64,000 bases of DNA from CBIFVZ01 sp966185765 (GCA_966185765.1 CBIFVZ010000007.1:1-64000); one strand, 5' to 3'. Positions 55,004 to 63,759 are shown, counted from the stretch's first letter. Notes: a model not told the origin generated them from the sequence alone. Translations and numbers: made by a program.

Positions 55004-55816
55004 ATGAAAATCAAACTTATTGCCGTGGATATGGACGGCACCTTTCTTGATGATAATAAACAATATGATAAAGAAAGGTTTATGGCGCAGTATGTTGCAC
55101 TGCGTGATAAAGGCATTAAATTCGTCGTCGCCAGCGGCAATCAGTACTACCAGCTTATCTCCTTTTTCCCTGACATTCGCCATGAAATCGCTTTTGTTGC
55201 CGAGAACGGTGCGCTGGTGTGTGACCGTGACGAACGGCTATGGCACGGTGAACTGAGCCGTGATAACTACCTGAAGGTACTGGATACGCTGGCCTCGTTC
55301 GAGGGTGTTAATTTTGTCGCCTGCGGTCTTGAGAGTGCTTATGTACGTGAAGGCACACCCGAGGCCTTTATGGCGCTAATGGCAAAACACTACCATCGCC
55401 TGAAGCCAGTGGCCGACCTGCGTGATGTGGATGACGTTATTTTCAAATTCTCGCTCAACCTGCCGGATGCCGAAATCCCGGCGCTGGTAAACCAACTGCA
55501 TCACTCACTGGACGGCATTGTGAAGCCGGTAACCAGCGGTTTTGGGTTTGTCGATTTGATTATTCCCGGTGCGCACAAGGCAAGCGGGTTACAACGCCTG
55601 CTCGACAGATGGCATATCACGCCTCAGGAGTGTGTGGCAGTGGGTGACAGCGGTAATGATGTAGAGATGCTGCGTCTGGTAGGCTATTCGTTTGCAATGG
55701 CGAATGCGGCAAGCGAAGTGAAAGACGTGGCGCGTTATGAAACCATGTCCAACAACCAGGCCGGTGTGCTGCGCATTATCGACCAGGTACTCAACGCCGA
55801 AGGCCCGTTCCGTTAA
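55004..55816 (+). CDS. YbiV/SupH-type HAD sugar phosphatase
   Basis: Cof-type HAD hydrolase of 270 residues, close to E. coli YbiV, which dephosphorylates sugar phosphates such as fructose 1-phosphate in vitro. Nucleophile and acid are D9 and D11 (AVDMDGTF). VASGNQYYQLISFFP, FVAENGAL, and near the end VGDSGNDVEML, are family motifs. AATGAGGTTG precedes the ATG. The stop overlaps the stop of the convergent tqsA by about three bases, so no terminator fits between them. Confidence 0.92.
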   Translation: MKIKLIAVDMDGTFLDDNKQYDKERFMAQYVALRDKGIKFVVASGNQYYQLISFFPDIRHEIAFVAENGALVCDRDERLWHGELSRDNYLKVLDTLASFEGVNFVACGLESAYVREGTPEAFMALMAKHYHRLKPVADLRDVDDVIFKFSLNLPDAEIPALVNQLHHSLDGIVKPVTSGFGFVDLIIPGAHKASGLQRLLDRWHITPQECVAVGDSGNDVEMLRLVGYSFAMANAASEVKDVARYETMSNNQAGVLRIIDQVLNAEGPFR

Positions 55817-56880
55817 TCCTGTTTTGTGTTGCGGCCAGGTAGCACCAGGTCCGGGCGGACATCGCTGAGCAAAAACGCGATGCGCCGTCCGCTCAGGCTC
55901 TGCTCAAGCGCAATCTTTGCGGCGATCGTGAGCGGCACCGACAGCAGCATACCCACAGGTCCCAGCAGCCAGCCCCAGAAAATCAGCGACAAAAACACTA
56001 CCAGGGTTGATAGCCCCAGTCCGCGTCCCATAATGCGTGGCTCCAGAATGTTGCCAAACAGCAGGTTGATAACCAGATAGCCAGCAACCACTACCAGCGC
56101 ATCATAAAAACCACTGAACACCAGCACCTGGGTGACCGGCGGGATAGCGGCCAGTACCGAGCCAATATTGGGAATATAGTTAAGTGAGAAGGCGAGCAGC
56201 CCCCAGACAAAGGCAAAGCGTACCGACAGCAGGGAGAGCATACCCCACACCACCAGGCCAGTGAAAAGGCTGATGGCGGTTTTCAGTACCAGATAATGGG
56301 TAACGCTGTTCAGCGCGCGCTGTATGGCATCCATCCCTTCCACCGGGCGCGACATCAGTTGCTGGAGTTTAACCGGTAGCTGAGGCACCTCCAGCAGCAT
56401 AAACACCACCGTTAACAGCAACAGGAAGATAGACGACATCGCGCTGGAAAGATGTGCAAGCAGGCCGGTAATGAGCGTCATCGCGGCGTTAGGGTCGACA
56501 TACTTCAGGACTTCTTCGACCGATACCTCAATGCCCGCACGCTGTAACCAGGGCTCCAGCGCTTGTAAGGGGGCGACCAGTGAGGAGCGGTACTGTGGCA
56601 GGGTGCGCGCCAGTTCGTTGAGCGAGGTACCCAGATAGGCCACCAGCAGCACGGCCAGCATAACAATGGCAGTCACCAGCAGCGAAACAGCAAGGACGCG
56701 CGGAATGTGCAGACGTCCCAGCAGGCGTACCAGCGGGTTAAGGATGACGGCAATAAACAGTGCCAGGATAAAAGGGACAATCAAATCGGCAGAAACGCGG
56801 ATACCGGCAAGAATGATGGTAAGCATGCCGAGCATCAGGACCACTTTTAACCCATTTATTGTGATGATGTGTCTGGCCAT
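55813..56880 (-). CDS. tqsA: TqsA, AI-2E family exporter
   Basis: Membrane protein of the AI-2 exporter (PerM) family with about eight helices in 355 residues (E. coli TqsA/YdgG 344). Motifs: PFILALFIAVILNPLV at the N-terminus and LNYIPNIGSVLAAIPP with LEPRIMGRGLGLS in the C-terminal half. In E. coli it is linked to release of the quorum signal AI-2 and to biofilm formation; some family members are Na+/H+ antiporters. It lies next to mdtJI, as in E. coli, and is divergent from it. Confidence 0.93.
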   Translation of the reverse strand: MARHIITINGLKVVLMLGMLTIILAGIRVSADLIVPFILALFIAVILNPLVRLLGRLHIPRVLAVSLLVTAIVMLAVLLVAYLGTSLNELARTLPQYRSSLVAPLQALEPWLQRAGIEVSVEEVLKYVDPNAAMTLITGLLAHLSSAMSSIFLLLLTVVFMLLEVPQLPVKLQQLMSRPVEGMDAIQRALNSVTHYLVLKTAISLFTGLVVWGMLSLLSVRFAFVWGLLAFSLNYIPNIGSVLAAIPPVTQVLVFSGFYDALVVVAGYLVINLLFGNILEPRIMGRGLGLSTLVVFLSLIFWGWLLGPVGMLLSVPLTIAAKIALEQSLSGRRIAFLLSDVRPDLVLPGRNTKQD

Positions 56881-57326
56881 CAGGCTCTCCGCGCATGTTT
56901 AAAATAAGCCAATCCTTAATTCTGGTATGATAGAAGGATTAGCTGGAGGAATAAACCTGCTTTATAAATAACCTCACGTAAAGAACGGAAAAAAGATTGA
57001 GAGGTTATGGCCGTTGTGGTAAAAATGCACCGTGTTTAACTTTCGCAGACAATTTCCTTTCCGCAATGACGAGAAGCAACCCCGCGGATTAAGTTGTAAA
57101 TACTATGAACAAGATGTTCGCCACCTTATTTCTTACCCGTCACACCCCCTTCGTTTCTACCTGGCTGCTTGCCGGTGAGCAACACTGGCGCAACGCGCTG
57201 TAGTCCCCTTTCTCCTGTTTGATGGCCTGAATACCTGGCGGGTATTGTGCGCCAATAATCTGTCTTTTGTCCGGTCCGTAAATAAAACGGGCTGCGTCTG
57301 ATATTATTCTTCGCAGGAGAAGAACC
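56881..57326. other. Divergent control region between tqsA and mdtJ
   Basis: About 446 bases without a gene. It holds the promoters of tqsA and mdtJI. I see no conserved operator, RNA or repeat. Confidence 0.6.
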
Positions 57327-57683
57327 ATGTTTTACTGGCTATTACTGGCCCTGGCTATTATTGCCGAAATTACCGGAACCCTGTCGATGCGATGGGCAAG
57401 CGACGGTGAAGGGGTTGCGGGTTATATTATTATGCTGGTGATGATCGCCATTTCTTATATTTTCCTGGCTTTTGCCGTAAAGCGTATTGCACTGGGTGTG
57501 GCATATGCCATGTGGGAAGGTATTGGTATATTATTTATTACGCTTTTTAGTGTGCTGTTATTTAATGAATCGCTGTCGGTAATGAAACTTGCTGGACTGG
57601 GCACGCTGGTCGCTGGCATTGCGTTAATTAAATCGGGTACCCGTTCCCGGGAAAAGACGGAGGTGTCTCATGCAGCCGTTTGA
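57327..57683 (+). CDS. mdtJ: MdtJ, SMR spermidine exporter subunit
   Basis: Small multidrug resistance protein with four helices, 118 residues. MdtJ and MdtI form a heteromer that exports spermidine in E. coli. The conserved membrane glutamate is E15 (IIAEITGTLSM), and KRIALGVAYAMWEGIG is typical. GCAGGAGAAG lies before the ATG. The 3' end overlaps mdtI by 14 bases. Confidence 0.96.
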   Translation: MFYWLLLALAIIAEITGTLSMRWASDGEGVAGYIIMLVMIAISYIFLAFAVKRIALGVAYAMWEGIGILFITLFSVLLFNESLSVMKLAGLGTLVAGIALIKSGTRSREKTEVSHAAV

Positions 57684-57999
57684 GTGGGTGCACGCGCTGT
57701 GGTTGATGCTGGCAATAGGGCTTGAAATTGTCGCCAATATTTTTCTTAAATTCTCCGACGGTTTTCGTCGTAAAATTTACGGCATCTTGTCGCTGTTGGC
57801 CGTACTGGCGGCGTTCAGCGCCCTGTCACAGGCGGTAAAGGGCATAGAGCTTTCTGTTGCTTATGCGCTGTGGGGCGGTTTCGGCGTGGCCGTGACCGTT
57901 GCGGCGGGTTGGGTACTGTTTGGTCAGCGGCTCAACCGCAAAGGCTGGTTTGGACTGGGGCTGTTATTGCTGGGTATGATGCTCATTAAGCTTGCCTGA
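57670..57999 (+). CDS. mdtI: MdtI, SMR spermidine exporter subunit
   Basis: Partner of MdtJ, 109 residues as in E. coli, four helices. The conserved glutamate is E19 (AIGLEIVANIFLKFS), and GIELSVAYALWGGFG follows in helix 3. The start lies inside mdtJ (14-base overlap in another frame), which couples synthesis of the two halves. It is followed by repeat element copy 2. Confidence 0.96.
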   Translation: MQPFEWVHALWLMLAIGLEIVANIFLKFSDGFRRKIYGILSLLAVLAAFSALSQAVKGIELSVAYALWGGFGVAVTVAAGWVLFGQRLNRKGWFGLGLLLLGMMLIKLA

Positions 58000-58029
58000 T
58001 AAGCAGAAAACGATGTTCGAACAGAGAAA

Positions 58030-58222
58030 AAGGGAAATGCGAAAGCATTTCCCTTCAGATCGCTGACAAAGAAGGAAAAAACGTGGTTTTTCCTTCTTTG
58101 TGGTGAGCAGACGAAAATCAATAAATTGATTTTCCTTATTTTTTATTGGGTGTCATTCACCCTGTCTGGGACAGGGTGAGGTAAGGCATCAGTCTCAAGG
58201 GAAATGCGAAAGCATTTCCCTT
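58030..58222. repeat. Hairpin-flanked palindromic element, copy 2
   Basis: A 141-bp core (58056-58196) stands between two identical 26-bp copies of a terminator hairpin, GGGAAATGC-GAAA-GCATTTCCC with AA/TT ends (58030-58055 and 58197-58222). The right copy has the plus-strand T-run for mdtI. Core stems match copy 1, but the third stem reads CACCCTGTC / GACAGGGTG, a compensated change on both sides. It sits between the convergent genes mdtI and ydgD. Confidence 0.92.
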
Positions 58223-58249
58223 TTTTGTCTGCTGTTGCGATGGGCGGGG

Positions 58250-59071
58250 TTAGAGTTCCGCCAGTTTCATCAGCTTATCGCGAAAGCCGGTGACGGCAAT
58301 AGCGCGGTTATCGGCACGGTTGCGGTCTTTGGCCGCTGGCGCAGAACTTTGTACAGCAATAAGTGACCAGCCAGCGTCCGTCTTTAATAAAAGTGGCGAA
58401 CCGCTGTCGCCGGGCAGGGTGTCGCAGCGGTGCGACAGCACCGATTGTTGCGCCCAGCCGGTTATCTGGCAACTTTCGTGGCGGTAGAGCGTATTAAGAT
58501 GGTCTTCCGGGTAGCCCGATTGTGTGACTTTACGATTTTGGGCCTTGAGCGCGGCGGTGAGGGCATCTTTATCGCCCTGGAACAGCGCAACAGGCGTGAT
58601 GCCTGAAATAGCATAGTTCAGCACTACCAGCCCAAAATCCCAGGGCGCAGCGGATGGCGGCACTATCCAGCCATCACCGTCCGGTTTCAGGCGTCGGCGC
58701 AGGGAAGAGGTGACCCGGCCTTCAATACCGTGGATTTCATAGCGCCAGATACCGTTGCGTGAGACAAAACGCAGCGCGACGGCTTTATCCGGCGCGCCGT
58801 CAGGTGGCGTCAACAGGCAATGCCCCGCAGTCAGTGCCAGATTTGGGGCGATAAGTGTCGCGGTGCACAGATTACCGCTGGCGGTTTCAAGCTGTCCGAT
58901 GGCATCCCACGGTGGGGCTGTCGGATTGTCGACACGCACGCGTTCATCTTTGCCAAAAAACAGCGTCTGAATTTCTGCGGCATTAAGGGGGTTGGTATCG
59001 CCGACGTCGCTCCAGCCGGGCGGAGGCAGTAAGTACAGCGAGCCCACAAATAACATAAAAATTTTACGCAT
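58250..59071 (-). CDS. ydgD: YdgD, periplasmic trypsin-like serine protease
   Basis: Exported S1-family protease of 273 residues, the E. coli length, beginning MRKIFMLFVGSLYLLPPPGW (signal peptide). The catalytic triad is visible: H84 (LTAGHCLL), D145 (WDFGLVV) and S223 (LPGDSGSPLL). The substrate is unknown. The frame is open 84 bases further upstream, but the ATG at 59071 begins the signal peptide and has GAGAG before it. It is downstream of ydgU and asr on the same strand. Confidence 0.93.
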   Translation of the reverse strand: MRKIFMLFVGSLYLLPPPGWSDVGDTNPLNAAEIQTLFFGKDERVRVDNPTAPPWDAIGQLETASGNLCTATLIAPNLALTAGHCLLTPPDGAPDKAVALRFVSRNGIWRYEIHGIEGRVTSSLRRRLKPDGDGWIVPPSAAPWDFGLVVLNYAISGITPVALFQGDKDALTAALKAQNRKVTQSGYPEDHLNTLYRHESCQITGWAQQSVLSHRCDTLPGDSGSPLLLKTDAGWSLIAVQSSAPAAKDRNRADNRAIAVTGFRDKLMKLAEL

Positions 59072-59173
59072 ATCACTCTCAAAGGGCGGGCGACAGGTGC
59101 TTGAGAATTCCCTGAAGACATAACTATAGCCGGGACGGTAAGAAAGTGGGAGCAAAATCAGCGAACTACGTTG

Positions 59174-59254
59174 TTAAAACCAGAAGCTGGCGGCGACGAC
59201 AGCACAGATAATCAGTAGCGTCAGCAGAATTTCGAAGCGATAGCGGCGTGCCAT
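59174..59254 (-). CDS. ydgU: YdgU-like 26-residue membrane peptide
   Basis: A 26-codon gene reading MARRYRFEILLTLLIICAVV to the end AASFWF. A positive N-terminus is followed by one membrane helix. GGAG lies nine bases before the ATG. In E. coli a small membrane protein, YdgU, is encoded at the same place between asr and ydgD and is transcribed with asr. This peptide has the same position and layout. The name rests on synteny and general resemblance. Confidence 0.8.
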   Translation of the reverse strand: MARRYRFEILLTLLIICAVVAASFWF

Positions 59255-59272
59255 AGCGTGAACTCCGAAAAT

Positions 59273-59296
59273 CAGCGCCCGACAGAACGGGCGCTG
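59273..59296 (-). terminator. Hairpin between asr and ydgU
   Basis: CAGCGCCCG / CGGGCGCTG, then ATTTTC on the minus strand. The weak U-tract would let some transcription continue into ydgU. Confidence 0.6.
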
Positions 59297-59313
59297 TTGT
59301 CATCACCAGGCGC

Positions 59314-59592
59314 TTACGCGGCGTTATTCTGCGTAGCCTGTTTTTTGGGTGCGGCTTTTTTGTGATGCTTTTTAGCAGCCTGAGCTTTTTGCTCTGGGGC
59401 TTTCTTGTGATGTTTTTTTGCCGCCTGAGCTTTTTGTTCCGGGGCTTTTTTGCTGTGTTTTTTCATTGCCTTATGCTGAACGGATGTGGTCTGAGGTGCC
59501 TTAGAGCCAGCCGCCGGTGCCTGTTCAGCGGCGAATACGCAAGTGGAAAGACTCATGGCAGCGGCAACAACCAGCGCTAATACCTTTTTCAT
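59314..59592 (-). CDS. asr: Asr, acid shock protein
   Basis: Periplasmic basic protein made at low pH, 92 residues (E. coli about 102). A signal peptide (MKKVLALVVAAAMSLSTCVFA) is followed by a Lys/His/Ala/Gln-rich region with two copies of KKAPEQKAQAAKKHH. I chose the ATG at 59592 with GAGGG upstream. In E. coli asr is activated by RstA, and a matching site lies about 100 bases upstream here. Confidence 0.95.
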   Translation of the reverse strand: MKKVLALVVAAAMSLSTCVFAAEQAPAAGSKAPQTTSVQHKAMKKHSKKAPEQKAQAAKKHHKKAPEQKAQAAKKHHKKAAPKKQATQNNAA

Positions 59593-59694
59593 CGCAAAAC
59601 CCTCATGTCGTGTATGTGCAACCCCACTGCGGGGCCGTTGAGACAAACTATATGCCTGTATATACGGGCTTTCCGTGAGTCATTGGTATCGGCA

Positions 59695-59708
59695 TGTAAC
59701 GGTATGTA
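59695..59708 (-). promoter_or_regulatory. RstA box upstream of asr
   Basis: The minus strand reads TACATACCGTTACA, one mismatch to the RstA consensus TACATNTNGTTACA. It lies 103 bases before the asr start codon. Confidence 0.8.
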
Positions 59709-59719
59709 CAACATAAAAA

Positions 59720-59904
59720 AAGCGCGCCGGGTGGCGCGCCTTAGATTGCTGACAAAGGAGGAAAAAACGTGGTTTTTCCTCCTTTGTGGTTAGCAGATGA
59801 AAATCAATGAATTGATTTTCCTTATTTTTTACTGGGTATCATCCATCCTGTCTGTGACAGGATGCGGTTTGTCATCAGTCTCAAGCGCGCCGGGTGGCGC
59901 GCCT
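59720..59904. repeat. Hairpin-flanked palindromic element, copy 3
   Basis: A 141-bp core (59742-59882) stands between two identical 22-bp copies of the hairpin GCGCGCC-GGGT-GGCGCGC (59720-59741 and 59883-59904). The first core stem reads ACAAAGGAGGAAAAAAC / GTTTTTCCTCCTTTGT, with a compensated A-to-G and T-to-C change relative to copies 1 and 2. It lies downstream of the M32 carboxypeptidase gene and upstream of the asr promoter. The left hairpin keeps a T-run on the minus strand. Confidence 0.92.
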
Positions 59905-59909
59905 GGGCT

Positions 59910-61394
59910 TTACAGGTAGCGGGCTTCGAGGTGCTGGCGAAACCAGCGTGGGTTGAGATCTTCTCCTGTCGCGTTTTCAATCAGCTGTGTGGTGGTAAAC
60001 CGGCTGCCGTGCTGCCAGATGTTCTGGCGTAGCCAGTCGAACAGTGCGTGTAAATCACCCCGGGCGATATCTTCTTCAAGGCGAGGCAGGGCGCGACGAG
60101 CGCTCTGAAACAGCTGTGCGGCATACATTGCACCCAGCGTATAGGTGGGGAAGTAGCCAAACCCGCCGTCAGTCCAGTGAATATCCTGCATACAACCGTC
60201 GCGATAGTTGCCGTGGGTGGATAAACCAAGCCACGCCTGCATTTTCTCATCCCAGAGTGCCGGAATGTCATCCACTTCAATATCGCCATCTATAAGCGCA
60301 CGTTCAATTTCATAGCGCAGCACAATATGGGCAGGATAGCTGACTTCGTCAGCATCAATGCGGATAAGCCCCGGCTTCACGCGTTGATTCCAGGCAATGT
60401 AGTTGCTTTCTTCAAACGCTGCCTGTTCACCAAAATGAGCAATGATCTGCGCACGCAGGCGTTTAAGGAACGGCGTGCTGCGTGCAAGCTGCATTTCAAA
60501 AAACAGGCTCTGGGATTCGTGAATGGCGGTCGAGCGTGCCTGCGCGATGGGCTGGCCTGCCCACTCACGCGGTAGATTCTGCTCATAACGTGCGTGGCCG
60601 GTTTCGTGAATCACCCCCAGTAGAGCGCTGAATAATTCGTCTTCCCGGTAGCGTGTGGTGATACGCACATCCTCCGGCACGCCACCGCAAAACGGATGCG
60701 CGCTCACATCAAGACGCCCGCCGTTGAAGTCAAAGCCAAGCAGCGTCATGGCGTCCAGCCCCAGGGCACGCTGATTTTCCACCGGGAACGGCCCCTCTGG
60801 AGCCATGAGAGGGCGCTGCGCCTGCTTTTCGACGGCTTGCTGGAGTAACGCGGGAAGCCAGCTTTTCAGGTCGCCAAATAGCACATCGAGGCGGTGGCTG
60901 GTCATGCCGGGTTCAAATACGTCCAGCAGGGCATCGTAGCGGGAGACTCCCGCCGCTCTGGCGCGGATATCGGCCTCTTCGCGGCTGAATTTCACCACCT
61001 CTTTTAAGTTTGCGGCAAAGCCTTGCCAGTCGTTGGCCGGGCGCTGGCTGCGCCAGGCGTGCTCGCAGTGGCTGCCGGCAAGTGATTTCGCCTGTACCAG
61101 GTCAGCAGGCAGCAGGACCGCCTGCTGGTAACGGCGGCGCATTTCGCGCAGGTTGGCCTGCTCAAGCTCATTAAGCGACTCCTGCTCTGCGCCATCGAGC
61201 CATTCGCCGGTCTGCGGTGAGGTCAGGATTTGGTGTTGCAGCACGCTCAACTCAGCCAGTGCTTCACTGCGCGCCTGGCTGCCGCCGGCAGGCATCATGG
61301 TATACATATCCCAGCCAGCGATAGCCGAGAGATGGGAGAAACGGGAAAGGCGTTGAAAGGTCTGGGTTAGCTGCTGATAGTATGTTGGCTTCAT
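59910..61394 (-). CDS. M32-family metallocarboxypeptidase
   Basis: Cytosolic zinc carboxypeptidase (thermostable carboxypeptidase 1 family) that removes C-terminal residues from peptides. It has 494 residues. The zinc motif HETGH is at 263-267 with the third ligand in the ESQSLFFE region, and DVRITTRY and GYFPTYTLGAMYAAQLF are family signatures. I chose the ATG at 61394 (MKPTYYQQLTQTFQRLS) because sequence upstream of it is unlike the family. E. coli K-12 lacks a gene here, as far as I remember. Confidence 0.93.
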   Translation of the reverse strand: MKPTYYQQLTQTFQRLSRFSHLSAIAGWDMYTMMPAGGSQARSEALAELSVLQHQILTSPQTGEWLDGAEQESLNELEQANLREMRRRYQQAVLLPADLVQAKSLAGSHCEHAWRSQRPANDWQGFAANLKEVVKFSREEADIRARAAGVSRYDALLDVFEPGMTSHRLDVLFGDLKSWLPALLQQAVEKQAQRPLMAPEGPFPVENQRALGLDAMTLLGFDFNGGRLDVSAHPFCGGVPEDVRITTRYREDELFSALLGVIHETGHARYEQNLPREWAGQPIAQARSTAIHESQSLFFEMQLARSTPFLKRLRAQIIAHFGEQAAFEESNYIAWNQRVKPGLIRIDADEVSYPAHIVLRYEIERALIDGDIEVDDIPALWDEKMQAWLGLSTHGNYRDGCMQDIHWTDGGFGYFPTYTLGAMYAAQLFQSARRALPRLEEDIARGDLHALFDWLRQNIWQHGSRFTTTQLIENATGEDLNPRWFRQHLEARYL

Positions 61395-61514
61395 TGTTAC
61401 TCGTGAGTTTGTTATCAGTAACAGCAAGGTAGCAGCTGATGGGGCAAAAAACGAGACACTGTCGAAATGGGGTGCTGCTACACTGCCTGAAGACTTATGT
61501 AAACGGAGGATGAC

Positions 61515-62354
61515 ATGACGTTTACGATTCGTCCGATGAAGGCTCATGATTTAGCCCAGGGCTATGCCCTCAGCCAGCAGTTGGGGTGGTCAAACCGGCT
61601 GGAGGACTGGCAGGAAGCATATCGTCTCGGCCAGGGGATGGTGGTAGAGCAGGCTGGCAAGGTAGTTGCGACAGCGCTGTACTGGTGCTGGGGGGCGCGC
61701 GTTGCGAGCATTGGGTTGGTGATTGTCAAAGAAGCGCTACGCGGACAGGGGCTGGGAAAGGCGCTTTTTCGTGCACTCATGGAAAAACTTGAGGGCTACA
61801 GCGTACGTTTGCACGCCACACCTGAAGGGCGTGTACTGTATGAGAAATTTGGCTTTGTGGCGACCGGCTGCGTCTGTCAGTACCAGGGCATACTGAACAT
61901 GACTTCGCCCTGTCTGCCTCGCACAGGAATGCGTCTGCGCCCCGGACACGTGGCCGATATCGCGCCCCTTGCCGCACTTGACTATCAGGCCAGCGGTATG
62001 CAGCGTGACGCCCTGATTGCCGGGCTATTGCGGGATTATCCGCTAAGCGTACTCGAGAATGAACAGGGAGAGAGGCTGGGTTTTGCCGTACTGCGCCGTT
62101 TTGGCCGTGGTTACATGCTGGGACCACTGGTGTGTCCACAGCCTGAAGACGCCCGGGCGTTGTGCAGTGCGCTTTTTACCGATATCACCAACACCTTTGT
62201 GCGTCTTGATAGTCAGGGTGAGATAAACGACTGGCTGGCGGATCAGGGGCTGGTTTTAGTAGACCGCCCAGTGATAATGGTGCGGGGAGAGACATGGCAG
62301 CCTGCACAAAATGCACCGCAGAGCTTTGCGCTGGTCACGCAGGCAATGGGCTAA
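61515..62354 (+). CDS. GNAT-family N-acetyltransferase, two-domain
   Basis: A 279-residue protein. The N-terminal GNAT domain (about residues 1-135) has the acetyl-CoA loop RGQGLGKA at 76-83. A second GNAT-like domain (about residues 145-275) lacks a clear acetyl-CoA loop and resembles the YitH/HdeE C-terminal type (YMLGPLVCPQPEDAR). The substrate is unknown. ACGGAGGATGAC precedes the ATG. Divergent from the M32 gene and convergent with the permease. Confidence 0.85.
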   Translation: MTFTIRPMKAHDLAQGYALSQQLGWSNRLEDWQEAYRLGQGMVVEQAGKVVATALYWCWGARVASIGLVIVKEALRGQGLGKALFRALMEKLEGYSVRLHATPEGRVLYEKFGFVATGCVCQYQGILNMTSPCLPRTGMRLRPGHVADIAPLAALDYQASGMQRDALIAGLLRDYPLSVLENEQGERLGFAVLRRFGRGYMLGPLVCPQPEDARALCSALFTDITNTFVRLDSQGEINDWLADQGLVLVDRPVIMVRGETWQPAQNAPQSFALVTQAMG

Positions 62355-62391
62355 AGGCGGCTCCCTGCCGGGAGCACGCCATAGAAGAATC

Positions 62392-63621
62392 TCAGGGAAT
62401 AAACATCACCGATACGCACAGAATACCAACGAGCAGGGTAATCATGTTTGCCACTGAGCGGTACGGCTTAAGTGCCGGGATAATCAGAGTGGCGAGCGTT
62501 GGCATAATGAACAAAATCATGGCAATCAGCGGCCCGCTAATGGCGTAAATCATCGAAATCGCGTTCGGGTTGATGCAGCAGACCACAAACGTGATGCCGC
62601 TTACCAGCATCAGCGACAGTGCACGGTTAAAAGCGCGGCTTTTTTTCACGCCAGCCTGGCCCAGACCTGCGCGTACCATCTCCGTTGCCCCTTCAATCAC
62701 GCCAAAATAGGTGCCGAGGAAGGATTTCGACATCGCAACAACCGCAACCACAATGCCAGAAATACCCAGCCAGTCAGGTGCTGAAGGCATCATGGCCAGT
62801 GCCGAGAGAATAGTTAACCCATGTTCACGTGCGTCAAGGATATAAGATGACGGAATGGCCAGCAGGCAGCTGAAGACAAAAAACAGTACGCTCAGGCAAA
62901 TTATCAGGTACGACACCTTCATAATTTTTTTGCATTTATCCATAGCCCGATCGCCATAGCGTTCGCGGTGATCCACGGCAAAGGTCGAGATAATCGGGGT
63001 ATGGCTAAACGCAAAAACCATCACGGGAATGGAGATCCAGATTTCATGCAGCGTTTGCGGTGTAAAGTGCAGTTGCTCGGTAAAGTGCGCAGTCTGCCAG
63101 CTACCGATCAGCCAGAGCGACAGAAACAGAAAATAGGCGATAAGCGGAAACACCAGAAAGCCCATGACCTTCAGCGTAACATGGCGGCCCATCAGAAAAA
63201 TCAGGTTCAACACCAGCACCACGCCCAGGCTCACCATCACGCGTACGCTAAGGGTTATCTCGAGGCGTTTTGCCAGTTGCTCGGTCAGCGAGTTGGTAAT
63301 AGCCACGGCATATATCAGTACCACCACAAAAAACGCAAGGAAGTACAGCGCGGTAATCAGCTGACCAATGCGTTTACCGTACCAGTGGTTAACGGCCTGG
63401 GTGATGCCTTCACCGCCTGATGTTTTAGCCGACAGAATGAACTGGCACAGTGCGCGGTGCGGCCAGAGCGTTAAGGGGTAGGCAACGAGCGCGGTAAGCA
63501 ATAGCACGATGGCGCCTGCCGAACCGAGCTGGATTGGCAGGAACAACGTCCCGGCACCCACCGCCGTACCGTAAAGGGCGAAACTCCAGAGAGTTTCTTC
63601 TTTTGACCATATTTTCGACAT
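62392..63621 (-). CDS. HAAAP-family amino-acid permease (serine/aromatic type)
   Basis: Membrane carrier of 409 residues with about 11 helices. It belongs to the hydroxy/aromatic amino acid permease family (SdaC/YhaO/TdcC group): WSFALYGTAVGAGTLFLPI at the N-terminus, FAFSHTPIISTFAVDHRE in the middle, and AMSKSFLGTYFGVIEGATEM. Proton-coupled serine or threonine uptake is the family role; the substrate here is not fixed. Confidence 0.88.
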   Translation of the reverse strand: MSKIWSKEETLWSFALYGTAVGAGTLFLPIQLGSAGAIVLLLTALVAYPLTLWPHRALCQFILSAKTSGGEGITQAVNHWYGKRIGQLITALYFLAFFVVVLIYAVAITNSLTEQLAKRLEITLSVRVMVSLGVVLVLNLIFLMGRHVTLKVMGFLVFPLIAYFLFLSLWLIGSWQTAHFTEQLHFTPQTLHEIWISIPVMVFAFSHTPIISTFAVDHRERYGDRAMDKCKKIMKVSYLIICLSVLFFVFSCLLAIPSSYILDAREHGLTILSALAMMPSAPDWLGISGIVVAVVAMSKSFLGTYFGVIEGATEMVRAGLGQAGVKKSRAFNRALSLMLVSGITFVVCCINPNAISMIYAISGPLIAMILFIMPTLATLIIPALKPYRSVANMITLLVGILCVSVMFIP

Positions 63622-63759
63622 TCTTTGACGTATTCAACCAATGAAATGAAAAAACGGCGGGCAATTTACCATAATTATGCGCTTTCGTGGCGGATTGTTT
63701 GTATCTCATGCAAGCGCAGAGGGTAAGGGGACATTCACGAAGTGTATAACAACCGGGGA

